DNA from: CAZMGD01 sp964565705 | GTDB taxonomy: Bacteria; Actinomycetota; Acidimicrobiia; Acidimicrobiales; Ilumatobacteraceae | NCBI GenBank assembly: GCA_964565705.1 | Contig: CAZMGD010000096.1 | Location: 1 to 16,453 of the forward strand | Length of the DNA: 16,453 bases | Direction of reading: 5' to 3' | Part shown: piece by piece, positions 1-6,520 of the stretch | How the letters are laid out: each line of letters opens with the position of its first letter | Numbering within the stretch: position 1 is the stretch's first letter | The notes under the pieces: generated by a model | Databases searched by the model: none | The model's input: the letters and a program-made list of their open reading frames with translations, nothing else | What the model was told of the DNA's origin: nothing | Position numbers and translations under genes: made by a program

Positions 1-465
1 CAGGTGCCGGTGAGCGACCGCCGCTACTACCCGATCTACCAGACCTGCATCGACCTCGACATCCCGATCATCGCCAACGCCGGCATCCCCGGGCCCCGCG
101 TGCCGGCCGAGTGCCAGCACGTCATGCACTTCGACCAGGTCTGCTACGACTTCCCCGAGCTGCGGATCGTGATGCGCCACGGCGCCGAGCCATGGGAAGC
201 CCTCGCCGTGAAGCTCATGCTGAAGTGGCCCGGCCTGCACTACATGCCGAGCGCGTTCGCTCCGAAGTACTACCCGAAGGCGATCATCGACTACGCCAAC
301 AGCCGCGGCGCCGACAAGGTCATGTACGCCGGCTACTACCCCGCCGGGCTGACGCTCGAGCGGATCTTCACCGAGATGCGCGACGTGCCGCTGAAGGACG
401 ACGTGTGGCCGAGGTTCCTCCGCGAGAACGCGATCCGCGTGTTCAAGATGGACGGTGTCGCCTGA
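1..465 (+). CDS. amidohydrolase family protein (amidohydrolase-2 / COG2159 type), C-terminal fragment
   Basis: This is the last 154 codons of a TIM-barrel metal-dependent hydrolase-like protein; the reading frame is open to the left edge, so the start is outside the window. The fold is recognised from the dFPeLrIvmrHGaePW block (His codon at 178-180) followed by the family's usual closing pattern, in which a residue run ending in YP precedes a helix and a C-terminal NAirvf segment. Family members hydrolyse or decarboxylate cyclic and aromatic carboxylates. Two positions that normally bind metal look substituted: the usual His of the pv-x-H-x-G strand is Asn (76-78, in IANAGIP), and the Asp of the usual GSDyP motif is Tyr (AGYYP, 328-342). 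This may be a divergent subfamily rather than a dead enzyme. The stop overlaps the start of the SDR gene by one base (TGATG), so the two are probably one operon. The substrate is unknown. Confidence 0.8.
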   Translation, partial: QVPVSDRRYYPIYQTCIDLDIPIIANAGIPGPRVPAECQHVMHFDQVCYDFPELRIVMRHGAEPWEALAVKLMLKWPGLHYMPSAFAPKYYPKAIIDYANSRGADKVMYAGYYPAGLTLERIFTEMRDVPLKDDVWPRFLRENAIRVFKMDGVA

Positions 466-1184
466 TGCCGACGGCGGTCATCACCGGGGCGGGACAGGGT
501 CTGGGCCGGGCCGACGCGATCCGGCTGGCGAGCGACGGCTTCGACGTGGTGTGCATCGACCGGGCGGGCGACGCTGCGCGGGCCACAGCCGACCTGGTCG
601 GCGGCAGGGCGTTCGAGTGCGACGTCACCGACCGCGATGCCGTGCTGGCGGTCGCCGAGCAGGTGCCCGAGTGCTCTGCGCTCGTGAACAACGCCGGGAT
701 CTGGAAGTTCCACTCGATCCTCGACATGACGCCCGACGACGCGCGAGCGGTCTTCGACGTCAACGTGCTCGGCATCGTCTGGTGCACTCAGGCCTTCGTG
801 CCGGCGATGAAGGCCGGCGGCGGGGGCAGCATCGTGAACATGTCGTCGGGCGCGGCGTGGACGAGCTCGCCCGGGCTCGGGCTGTATCCCGCCACCAAGT
901 CGTCGGTGGAATCGCTCACCAAGACCATGGCGCTGGAGCTCGGTCCGGACAGCATCCGGGCCAACGCCATCGGGCCCGGGCTGATCGTGAGCGACGGCAC
1001 AGCGGCCAGCTACGAGGGCGACGCCGCGGCGAGGCGAGCCCGGGGCGTGCCGATGGGTCGCCTGGGCACCCCGGCCGACATCGCCGACGTGGTCTCGTTC
1101 CTCTGCGGCGACGACTCCCGCTACGTCAGCGGTCAGGTCATCTACGTCGACGGTGCCATCACCGCCGGCACCGCCGCCCGCTGA
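465..1184 (+). CDS. SDR family NAD(P)-dependent oxidoreductase
   Basis: A classical short-chain dehydrogenase/reductase of 239 residues, the usual length (about 250). The cofactor glycine motif TGAGQGLG is at residues 7-14, NNAG at 75-78, the structural/catalytic Asn in DVN at 100, Ser128 in VNMSSG, and the YPATK catalytic Tyr141 and Lys145. The C-terminal part has the GPGLIVSDGT and RLGTPADIADVVSFLCGDDSRYVSGQ blocks typical of FabG-like members. It interconverts an alcohol and a ketone, and an Asp (residue 32) after the second beta strand favours NAD(H). The ATG overlaps the amidohydrolase stop by one base, so translation is probably coupled and the two enzymes may act in one catabolic route. 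A longer upstream reading in the same frame is only the shadow of the amidohydrolase. The exact substrate is not readable. Confidence 0.92.
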   Translation: MPTAVITGAGQGLGRADAIRLASDGFDVVCIDRAGDAARATADLVGGRAFECDVTDRDAVLAVAEQVPECSALVNNAGIWKFHSILDMTPDDARAVFDVNVLGIVWCTQAFVPAMKAGGGGSIVNMSSGAAWTSSPGLGLYPATKSSVESLTKTMALELGPDSIRANAIGPGLIVSDGTAASYEGDAAARRARGVPMGRLGTPADIADVVSFLCGDDSRYVSGQVIYVDGAITAGTAAR

Positions 1185-1352
1185 CCGGGGGCGCCGGGCG
1201 CTGACCGGGAACGGTCCGGTGTCAGAACCCGACGTTGCTGTGAAGCAGGTCAGCGCCTCCAGACTTCTGACACCTCCGCTGTCGAGCCCGAGCGAGGCTC
1301 AACCGCCCAGCAGATCCTCCGGCGGTGGCGGCGCTCAGTTAGCGTCCAGGCC
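1185..1352. promoter_or_regulatory. intergenic spacer with two interleaved inverted repeats
   Basis: This 168 bp spacer lies between the SDR stop and the cyclase start. Two perfect 10-bp inverted repeats are interleaved in it: 1197-1206 (GGCGCTGACC) with 1248-1257, and 1218-1227 (GGTGTCAGAA) with 1265-1274. The arms occur in the order a-b-a'-b', so both stems could form together only as a pseudoknot. GCTGACCGGG also occurs as a direct repeat at 1180-1189 and 1200-1209, the first copy spanning the SDR stop codon. No T-run follows, so this is not a textbook intrinsic terminator. It could be a dispersed palindromic element, a paired operator or a structured RNA. Confidence 0.5.
1218..1274. repeat. 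inverted repeat GGTGTCAGAA / TTCTGACACC
   Basis: Perfect 10-bp arms at 1218-1227 and 1265-1274 with a 37-bp spacer. The partner repeat 1197-1206/1248-1257 crosses it. The arms resemble a divided transposon-like or REP-like palindrome, but no transposase lies nearby. Confidence 0.6.
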
Positions 1353-2552
1353 ATGGCGTCCGCTGGGCCGGTGTCGATGCCGGCGAACCCGACCTTGGCC
1401 GCGATCGCTGCCGAGCTCGATTCCCTCGGGACGTGTGCCACCATCTGCGACGCCGAGTGGTTCCACGTGTACACGACCCGTGAGTACGTGCGCTGGACCG
1501 ACCACCCGCTGCTACCGCAGGATCCGCCGTGCCACTGGTTCGGTCCGGAGATCTCGCAGTGGATGCGCGACGAGCTCGGGCCCGATCACTCCCGGCACCA
1601 CGAGTTCCTGCTCGCCGCGCCCTACCTCGTGTACGAGACGCCCGGTGGGCGCGACGCTGTGCGCGAGCGTGTCGACCCGAGCCTCGTCGAGCTGATCGAC
1701 GACATCGAACCCGCCGCCCCGGCGATGCTGTACGCCACCAGCCACCTCACCGCGACCGGTGCACCGATGACCTACGGCGGCGTGCGGTCCGACCTGGCCG
1801 TCCTCGTGATGCGCGTGTACGACACCGGCGGGCACCCCGTCGGTTGGGTCCGCGAGTACCGGCCCGCGGTCGGGATGTCGAGCATCTTCTCCGCGCTCGC
1901 CTTGGCCGATCCCCGCCACCTGGACCGGATGACCGCGGTGGCGCATGCCGACCGCCGCCCGGCCGCACTGCTGTTCGCCGACCTCGAGGCATCGGTCCCA
2001 CTCTCCAAGCGTGTGCCGACGGCCCAGTACTTCGCCTTCGGTCGCCGCATGGTGCGCGCGGTCGACCAGTGCGTGATCGACCATGGAGGCATCGTCGGTC
2101 GCCACGCCGGCGACGGCGTCGTGGCCTACTTCCTTGCCGAGACCGCGGGATCCGACTCGACTGCGGCGAGGTCGTGCATCGAAGCGGCGCGCGAGCTGCG
2201 CGATGTGCTCCGCGACGTGGCGGAGCGCAGCGATCTCCGCGACGAGTCGATGACCTGGCGATTCGGGCTGCACTGGGGGGCCCGACTCTATGTCGGTCTG
2301 GTCATGACCGCGGGCCGCACCGAGGTGGCCGGGTTGGGCGACGACGTCAACGACGCGGCGCGCATCGAAGCGTGCGCGAGCGGTGGTCGAGCCCTCGCGT
2401 CGAAGGATCTCGTCGAGTGCCTGACGGCCACGGATGCCGCGGCGCTCGGGATCGACCTCGGCCATGCCAAGTACACCGTGCTCGCCGAGCTACCGACCGC
2501 GACCGACAAGGCGCGCCGCGACGCGCCGGCGATCGCCGTGTGTGAGCTCTGA
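1353..2552 (+). CDS. class III adenylate/guanylate cyclase domain-containing protein
   Basis: The C-terminal half (about residues 200-380 of 399) is a class III nucleotidyl cyclase homology domain, the fold that makes cAMP or cGMP. The first metal-binding Asp is D210 in FADLEASV and the second is D254 in GDGVVAYF. The transition-state Asn and Arg are N333 and R337 in VNDAARIE. Catalytic machinery therefore looks complete. The residues that select the purine base are atypical: Arg250 stands where Lys is usual, and Ala326 where Asp, Thr or Ser is usual. The N-terminal 190 residues contain no predicted membrane helix and may be a PAS-like sensor region (WFHVYTTREYVRW), a weak assignment. No good Shine-Dalgarno precedes the ATG at 1353; GTG 1371 or ATG 1377 are alternative starts. 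The gene stands alone after a structured spacer. Confidence 0.82.
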   Translation: MASAGPVSMPANPTLAAIAAELDSLGTCATICDAEWFHVYTTREYVRWTDHPLLPQDPPCHWFGPEISQWMRDELGPDHSRHHEFLLAAPYLVYETPGGRDAVRERVDPSLVELIDDIEPAAPAMLYATSHLTATGAPMTYGGVRSDLAVLVMRVYDTGGHPVGWVREYRPAVGMSSIFSALALADPRHLDRMTAVAHADRRPAALLFADLEASVPLSKRVPTAQYFAFGRRMVRAVDQCVIDHGGIVGRHAGDGVVAYFLAETAGSDSTAARSCIEAARELRDVLRDVAERSDLRDESMTWRFGLHWGARLYVGLVMTAGRTEVAGLGDDVNDAARIEACASGGRALASKDLVECLTATDAAALGIDLGHAKYTVLAELPTATDKARRDAPAIAVCEL

Positions 2553-2589
2553 CCGCGCGCGGCTCCCCCCAGGGACCCTTTGCCGTCGG

Positions 2590-2625
2590 TATACGCTTCC
2601 GTCAACGCGACGAGGAGGGGCGATG
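2590..2625 (+). promoter_or_regulatory. possible -10 element and strong ribosome binding site ahead of the NLR block
   Basis: TATACG at 2590-2595 could be a sigma-70-like -10 hexamer, but no convincing -35 box lies upstream. It is followed by GAGGAGGGG at 2612-2620 just before the ATG at 2623. This is the best candidate transcription and translation entry point for the downstream block. The -10 assignment is tentative. Confidence 0.35.
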
Positions 2626-2724
2626 GGGTTCCGCCAACCGTTCGGCGACGCCGGTCTGCACTGGGCGGCGCGCGCGATTGCGACGCGTCACGGTCGACAG
2701 GATCGACGATGTCGCGAGCCTTGA
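2623..2724 (+). CDS. short ORF with strong Shine-Dalgarno (possible leader peptide, 33 aa)
   Basis: An ATG at 2623 lies 2 nt after GAGGAGGGG (2612-2620), or about 5-6 nt after the GAGGAG core. This is the strongest ribosome binding site in the region. The ORF encodes 33 residues, basic and without a recognisable domain, starting MGFRQPFGDAGLHW and ending RRCREP. Its stop at 2722-2724 lies 14-16 nt inside the next gene (start 2709), in a different frame. It could be a translated leader that couples to the membrane protein, a small protein, or evidence of a frameshift in the true start of the next gene. Coding is not proven: no homologue is recognised. Confidence 0.3.
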   Translation: MGFRQPFGDAGLHWAARAIATRHGRQDRRCREP

Positions 2725-3497
2725 CGATCGGGGCCATCGCGCTGGTCGGGGTGACACCACTGCTGAGCCTCGACGCAACGGCCAAGGCCGAGCCCACGGC
2801 GATCGAAGAGACCCAAGTGGCTCCGACGACGGCCGTCGCTCCGACCAACGACGAGCCGACGGACATGGAATCCTGGGCGGCGCTGGTCGCGATCCTCGGA
2901 GCGATCATCGTCGGCGCCGCCGTGGTCGTCATGGTCGATCGGGCACACCGCGCCCAGGAAGAGCTCGCTGCAGCAGCACTCGCGCGAGGTACGCCGGTCA
3001 CGTCGAGCACAACGTCTGCGACGGCGAGCGGCGGGTTCGAAGCACTGGTGGACGCGCTCGCGATCACGGGTCCGGATCGACTGGTGGTCGGCGAGAGCGG
3101 GGCCTACAGCGTGGAAGCGTCCGTCGAGAACCCGACGTGGCGGCTCTCGGGGATCACGGCCTATGCACAGCGCCTCGCGTCAGCCCACGAGCTGGTGCTC
3201 ACACCCAACGAGGCAATCGCCGAGCTGACGGTGATCGTGGAAGCGGGGACGCAGATCGGGCAGAAGACGGTCAAGGTCGACCCGGCTCCGAAGCCGCCGG
3301 CCTTCGTCATCCAACTGGCGACGCGCAGCTGGGGTCTGGTCGTGGTCGCGACCGCCGTCGTCTTCGGTGCCGTCGCGCTCGGATTGACGGGTCATCTCGA
3401 TGGGGGCAACTTCGTTGCGTTGGTCGCACCGCTCGCCGCTCTGCTCGGTGTCACCAGCATCCGGGAGGGACGCAGCGAAGGAGGCGACGACGTGTGA
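2709..3497 (+). CDS. membrane protein with Ig-like domain, first gene of the NLR-protease block
   Basis: A 262-residue protein of unknown function. Residues 5-22 form a hydrophobic signal or anchor segment (MSRALTIGAIALVGVTPLL), followed by an acidic Pro/Thr-rich linker (29-55). A membrane helix spans 56-76. An Ig-like beta domain at about 117-191 begins ITGPDRLVVGESGAYSVE and ends in a TVKV strand, the pattern of PKD/IPT-like folds. Two further helices lie at 208-227 and 234-251. Positive residues after helix 2 and before helix 3 suggest the Ig-like domain is cytoplasmic. ATG 2709 is chosen because AGGA at 2698-2701 sits 7 nt upstream and a hydrophobic N-terminus follows; the frame is open upstream to 2580, but that part reads as Arg-rich noise. 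It lies 47 bp before the STAND gene, probably in one operon. It may organise the complex at the membrane, which is an inference. Confidence 0.7.
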   Translation: MSRALTIGAIALVGVTPLLSLDATAKAEPTAIEETQVAPTTAVAPTNDEPTDMESWAALVAILGAIIVGAAVVVMVDRAHRAQEELAAAALARGTPVTSSTTSATASGGFEALVDALAITGPDRLVVGESGAYSVEASVENPTWRLSGITAYAQRLASAHELVLTPNEAIAELTVIVEAGTQIGQKTVKVDPAPKPPAFVIQLATRSWGLVVVATAVVFGAVALGLTGHLDGGNFVALVAPLAALLGVTSIREGRSEGGDDV

Positions 3498-3544
3498 CGC
3501 GGCCGACTCGGTGCGTGCGGACGGCGTGAGGTGAGGCGAGCGCG

Positions 3545-6520
3545 GTGAACGGCCGGTCTGATGTCGGACCGATCCACGTGAGTGGGGGCGTGTCCGGGCT
3601 GGTGGCGAGCGGCACCTACGTGTACCAGGTGCAAGCTCCGGGCGGTGAGATCAATCAGTTCATCGGCGTCGATCCGATCCGTGCTCGTACTCGGCCCTCC
3701 TTCGTCCGCCCGCGGCGCATCCCGGAACCGATCGGTCGTGGGGAGCTGATCAGGCGGACACTCCAGGCGCTCCAGACCGAACCGGTGCAACTGCATGCCG
3801 GCGACGGCTGGGGCAAGTCGACGATCCTGAAGCACGTCGTTCGCGACACCGCGCTCGAGGCGTGGACCGACGGTGTGGTCTTCGTCTCCGGCTTCGGGCG
3901 GACGATCGAGGACCTCGAGCAGGACATCTTCGATGCGTTCTTCGATTCGACTCCGCAGGTACGAGCGACATCATCGCTGCTTCGCGCCCACCTGCGCGAC
4001 GTCGTCTCCGTCATCGCCGTCGATGACGCTGACCTCAGCGCTCAACACATCGAGCGCCTGCTCGACGACGTTCCGATGAGTGCGTTCGTCATCAGCTCCC
4101 GCGAACGCACACTCACGAACGCCACCACCCTTCCGATCGCGGGGCTCGCCACCCCCGACGCCGTCGGCCTGTTCGAACGCGCCCTGGGTCGTGCGCTCAC
4201 CGCTGTCGAGCTCCCGTCGATCGAACGGTACGCGGGCGTGTGCAGTGGGAAGCCGCAGGCGCTGCGGATCGCTGCAGGAACGGTCGGGCGAGGCACGGTC
4301 ACGATCGCCGAGTTGGGTGACTGCACCGCCGTGGAGCAGGTCGTCGCCCGGCTGCGACCGGGACTTTCTTCCGAGGAGCTCCGCGCCCTGGAGACGCTGG
4401 CGGTGGTCGCTGGCTCCCCACTTCCGTCCAGCGCGCTCGAAGAGCTGCTGCCCGAAGGTGAGGTGGAGGCGATCCTGGAGCGTCTCCGAGACGATGGCCT
4501 GCTCTTGTCGGCCTCCCCTCGCTTCTGGCTGCCGCGAGACACCGCCGAGCAGCTGGGTCTCGGCACCAGGTCGGTGGAGTCGCGACGCCTGGTGCTCCTG
4601 AAGGGCCTCGCTGGATGGGCAGGACGCGAGCGCGACCCGCGTGAGCTCGTTGCCGCTGGCCCCGCTCTGGTGCGTCTTGCGGAACAGCTCATCACCATCG
4701 AGCCGTACGGAGTCATCGAGCTCGCCCGACGAGCGCACGCCGGCTACGCGGTCACCGCCCAGTGGGGGCTGTGGCGGCGACTCTTGGAGGCGAGCCTGAC
4801 ATCGGCACGATCACTCCAGGAGGAGTTCGACACCGCGTGGGCGCTCCACGAGCTCGGATCCCACTCGCTGCTCGTGGGCGACCGTGGGCTCGCCGCCGCC
4901 CAACTGCGAGAGGCGCTGACACTTCGTGAGCAGCTCGGCGACATCGCAGGGGCTCGGGTCACTCGCCACAACCTGGACCTCGTCACGGGAGCGATCGGCC
5001 GGCAGCGTTGGCGCCGGACGCTGCGCCGGTTGCTCGTCATCGCCGTCGTCGCAGTCATCGGCGTACTCGCGATCGGCCTGGTCCGCGCCCTGATCGACCG
5101 GATCGGCGACGAGGACGACGAGGATCAACTGATCCTCGGAGTTCCCGAGATCGACTTCGGTGAGGTGCCGTCGGGCGAGTCACGGGAGACCTCCGTGTCG
5201 ATCACCAACACGGCAGCCACGCCGATCGACATCGTCGAAGTCCGGATCGACGCGCCGTTCCGGGTGGAACACGGCTGCGGCCAGGTCGAACCCGGGTCGA
5301 GCTGTGTGGTGCTGGTCGGGTTCACCGCTCCCCCTCAGCTCGGGTCCGTCGCGGCGGAGCTCGTCGTCGCGCACCATCGGGCCGACGACGAGGTGAGCGA
5401 ATCCACGATCCCCGTTCGAGGGGCGAGCGTCGAACGGTCGAACGTCGCGCTCGAAGCCTCCCCCCTGCAGGTCGACTTCGGTGTCGTCGACATCGCCGAC
5501 GGGCTGGTGGCAGCCGACGTGACACTCACGAACACCGGGAACACCGCGGTGGAGCTGTCGCTGGCGCTCGACGAGGGAGTCCGGTTCCTCTTTGCCTCCG
5601 AGTGCGCAGTGCTCGGCCCCGGCGAGACGTGTGTCGCCACCGTGGGGTTTGCGGCGAGCGACGACGCCGGGCAGTTCACCGATGTGTTGCACATCGAAGA
5701 CGGCTCCGGGCAAGGGAGCCTCGACGTGTTGATCAGCGCCACCGTTGCCCGGCCTCCCCCCGAGGTCGTCGAGATCGCGGTCGTCCCCACCGAGATCGCG
5801 TTCGGCGAGGTGCGAGTCGGCGATGTCGTCGAGGGTCGGCTGGACATCGCGAACACGGGCGAGGGTGCCACCGAAGTGGCCCTTGGCTTCAGCGACGGCT
5901 CGCCGTTCGACATCGCGGCCGTGGACTGCGGCGTGCTCGAGCCGCAGCGGTCGTGCGGCGTGACGGTGCAGTTCGTCGCCGGGGAATCCGGCGAGTTCGC
6001 CGATGTGCTGCGCGTCGAGTACATGCCTGGGGACGGCCAGATCGACGTACCGGTGAGCGCGGAAGTGCCGGTGCCTGCTGATCTCGAGTCGGAGATCACC
6101 GGTGCCGGCACCGGCGTGCCTCGGGTCGTCGGTCAATCGGATCACTGGGTCATACCGATCGTCGTCGAGATCCGGAACTCGGGTGGGCTGCCCGTCGACG
6201 AGCCGTTCAGGCTCACCGTGGAGACGGGCGACGAACGCGAACCCATCCTGCTGCCGGCCGGGAACTCCGAGGACTCGTTCAACCGGGTGCTCTGGAACAG
6301 CCCGATCGATGTCCAGCGCACGTCGGAGATGGAGATCTTCGTCGCGTTCGACGCCCGCCTCTACAAGCTCGGGCAGGAGGTCACGATTCGCGTCCACGCC
6401 GATAGCTGCGCAGGCGAGGAGATCGAGGTGCCACCGTGCCGCGTCGTCGAGGTGAGCGAGACCAACAACGGCTCCGGCGACTTCACGTTCACCATCGAGG
6501 AGGAACCAGATGTCGACTGA
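3545..6520 (+). CDS. membrane-spanning STAND/NLR-like ATPase with N-terminal signalling motif and extracellular ASH repeats
   Basis: A 991-residue multidomain receptor-like NTPase. A short Gly/Val-rich motif sits at residues 9-34 (IHVSGGVSGLVA). The STAND NTPase follows at about 60-250, with P-loop AGDGWGKST (85-93), Walker B VSVIAVDDAD (154-163), sensor strand AFVISSRER (180-188) and the GKPQAL GxP-type motif (235-240). A winged-helix-like region lies at about 265-335, and helices with a TPR-like hairpin (WALHELGSHSL...ALTLREQLGD) at about 395-480. One membrane helix spans 494-517, flanked by RRWRRTLRR-like basic residues before and DEDDED after, predicting N-inside/C-outside. Outside are three ASH/HYDIN-type Ig repeats (about 533-629, 636-735, 745-838) and a CARDB-like domain (862-987). 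The start is GTG, with GAGG at 3533-3536. NLR-type ATPases oligomerise on a trigger; here the ectodomain may sense the trigger. The gene overlaps the protease gene by 11 bp. The exact ligand is unknown. Confidence 0.82.
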   Translation: MNGRSDVGPIHVSGGVSGLVASGTYVYQVQAPGGEINQFIGVDPIRARTRPSFVRPRRIPEPIGRGELIRRTLQALQTEPVQLHAGDGWGKSTILKHVVRDTALEAWTDGVVFVSGFGRTIEDLEQDIFDAFFDSTPQVRATSSLLRAHLRDVVSVIAVDDADLSAQHIERLLDDVPMSAFVISSRERTLTNATTLPIAGLATPDAVGLFERALGRALTAVELPSIERYAGVCSGKPQALRIAAGTVGRGTVTIAELGDCTAVEQVVARLRPGLSSEELRALETLAVVAGSPLPSSALEELLPEGEVEAILERLRDDGLLLSASPRFWLPRDTAEQLGLGTRSVESRRLVLLKGLAGWAGRERDPRELVAAGPALVRLAEQLITIEPYGVIELARRAHAGYAVTAQWGLWRRLLEASLTSARSLQEEFDTAWALHELGSHSLLVGDRGLAAAQLREALTLREQLGDIAGARVTRHNLDLVTGAIGRQRWRRTLRRLLVIAVVAVIGVLAIGLVRALIDRIGDEDDEDQLILGVPEIDFGEVPSGESRETSVSITNTAATPIDIVEVRIDAPFRVEHGCGQVEPGSSCVVLVGFTAPPQLGSVAAELVVAHHRADDEVSESTIPVRGASVERSNVALEASPLQVDFGVVDIADGLVAADVTLTNTGNTAVELSLALDEGVRFLFASECAVLGPGETCVATVGFAASDDAGQFTDVLHIEDGSGQGSLDVLISATVARPPPEVVEIAVVPTEIAFGEVRVGDVVEGRLDIANTGEGATEVALGFSDGSPFDIAAVDCGVLEPQRSCGVTVQFVAGESGEFADVLRVEYMPGDGQIDVPVSAEVPVPADLESEITGAGTGVPRVVGQSDHWVIPIVVEIRNSGGLPVDEPFRLTVETGDEREPILLPAGNSEDSFNRVLWNSPIDVQRTSEMEIFVAFDARLYKLGQEVTIRVHADSCAGEEIEVPPCRVVEVSETNNGSGDFTFTIEEEPDVD
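3572..3637 (+). other. N-terminal amyloid-like signalling motif of the ATPase (codons 10-31)
   Basis: Encodes IHVSGGVSGLVA followed by GT (residues 23-24) and QVQA (28-31). It matches, in order, the N-terminal motif of the protease downstream (7 of 12 identities in the first block, then GT and QxQA). Alternating beta-prone residues with Gly and Gln are typical of bacterial amyloid signalling sequences found at NLR and effector termini. The functional assignment is inference from that similarity and position. Confidence 0.55.
5141..6058 (+). repeat. three tandem ASH/HYDIN-type Ig repeats (protein-level)
   Basis: Repeats at about 5141-5431, 5450-5749 and 5777-6058. Each begins with a strand of the form (I/V)DFG or IAFGEV, continues to a NT or NTG turn, and carries a Cys-x8-Cys pair (C578/C587, C687/C696, C795/C804 of the ATPase). 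Family knowledge: such repeats occur in large surface and ciliary proteins and act as spacers or binding modules. Confidence 0.7.
6497..6512 (+). promoter_or_regulatory. ribosome binding site of the protease, inside the ATPase gene
   Basis: GAGGAGG at 6497-6503 lies 6 nt before the ATG at 6510 and within the last ATPase codons. With the 11-bp overlap this points to coupled translation of receptor and protease. Confidence 0.75.

Noticed and set aside
2553..2562. CCGCGCGCGG palindrome after the cyclase stop as a terminator
   Set aside because: A self-complementary CG alternation of 10 bp has no room for a loop and no T-tract; it is expected by chance in this composition.
2580..2708. N-terminal extension of the Ig-like membrane protein
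   Set aside because: The extension is Arg/Gly-rich without a fold. The ATG at 2709 has AGGA at a good distance and starts a hydrophobic signal-like segment.
5180..6397. Minus-strand open frame opposite the ASH repeats of the ATPase
   Set aside because: It has no recognisable motif and no ribosome site, and it covers a region where the plus-strand protein shows repeated conserved strands.
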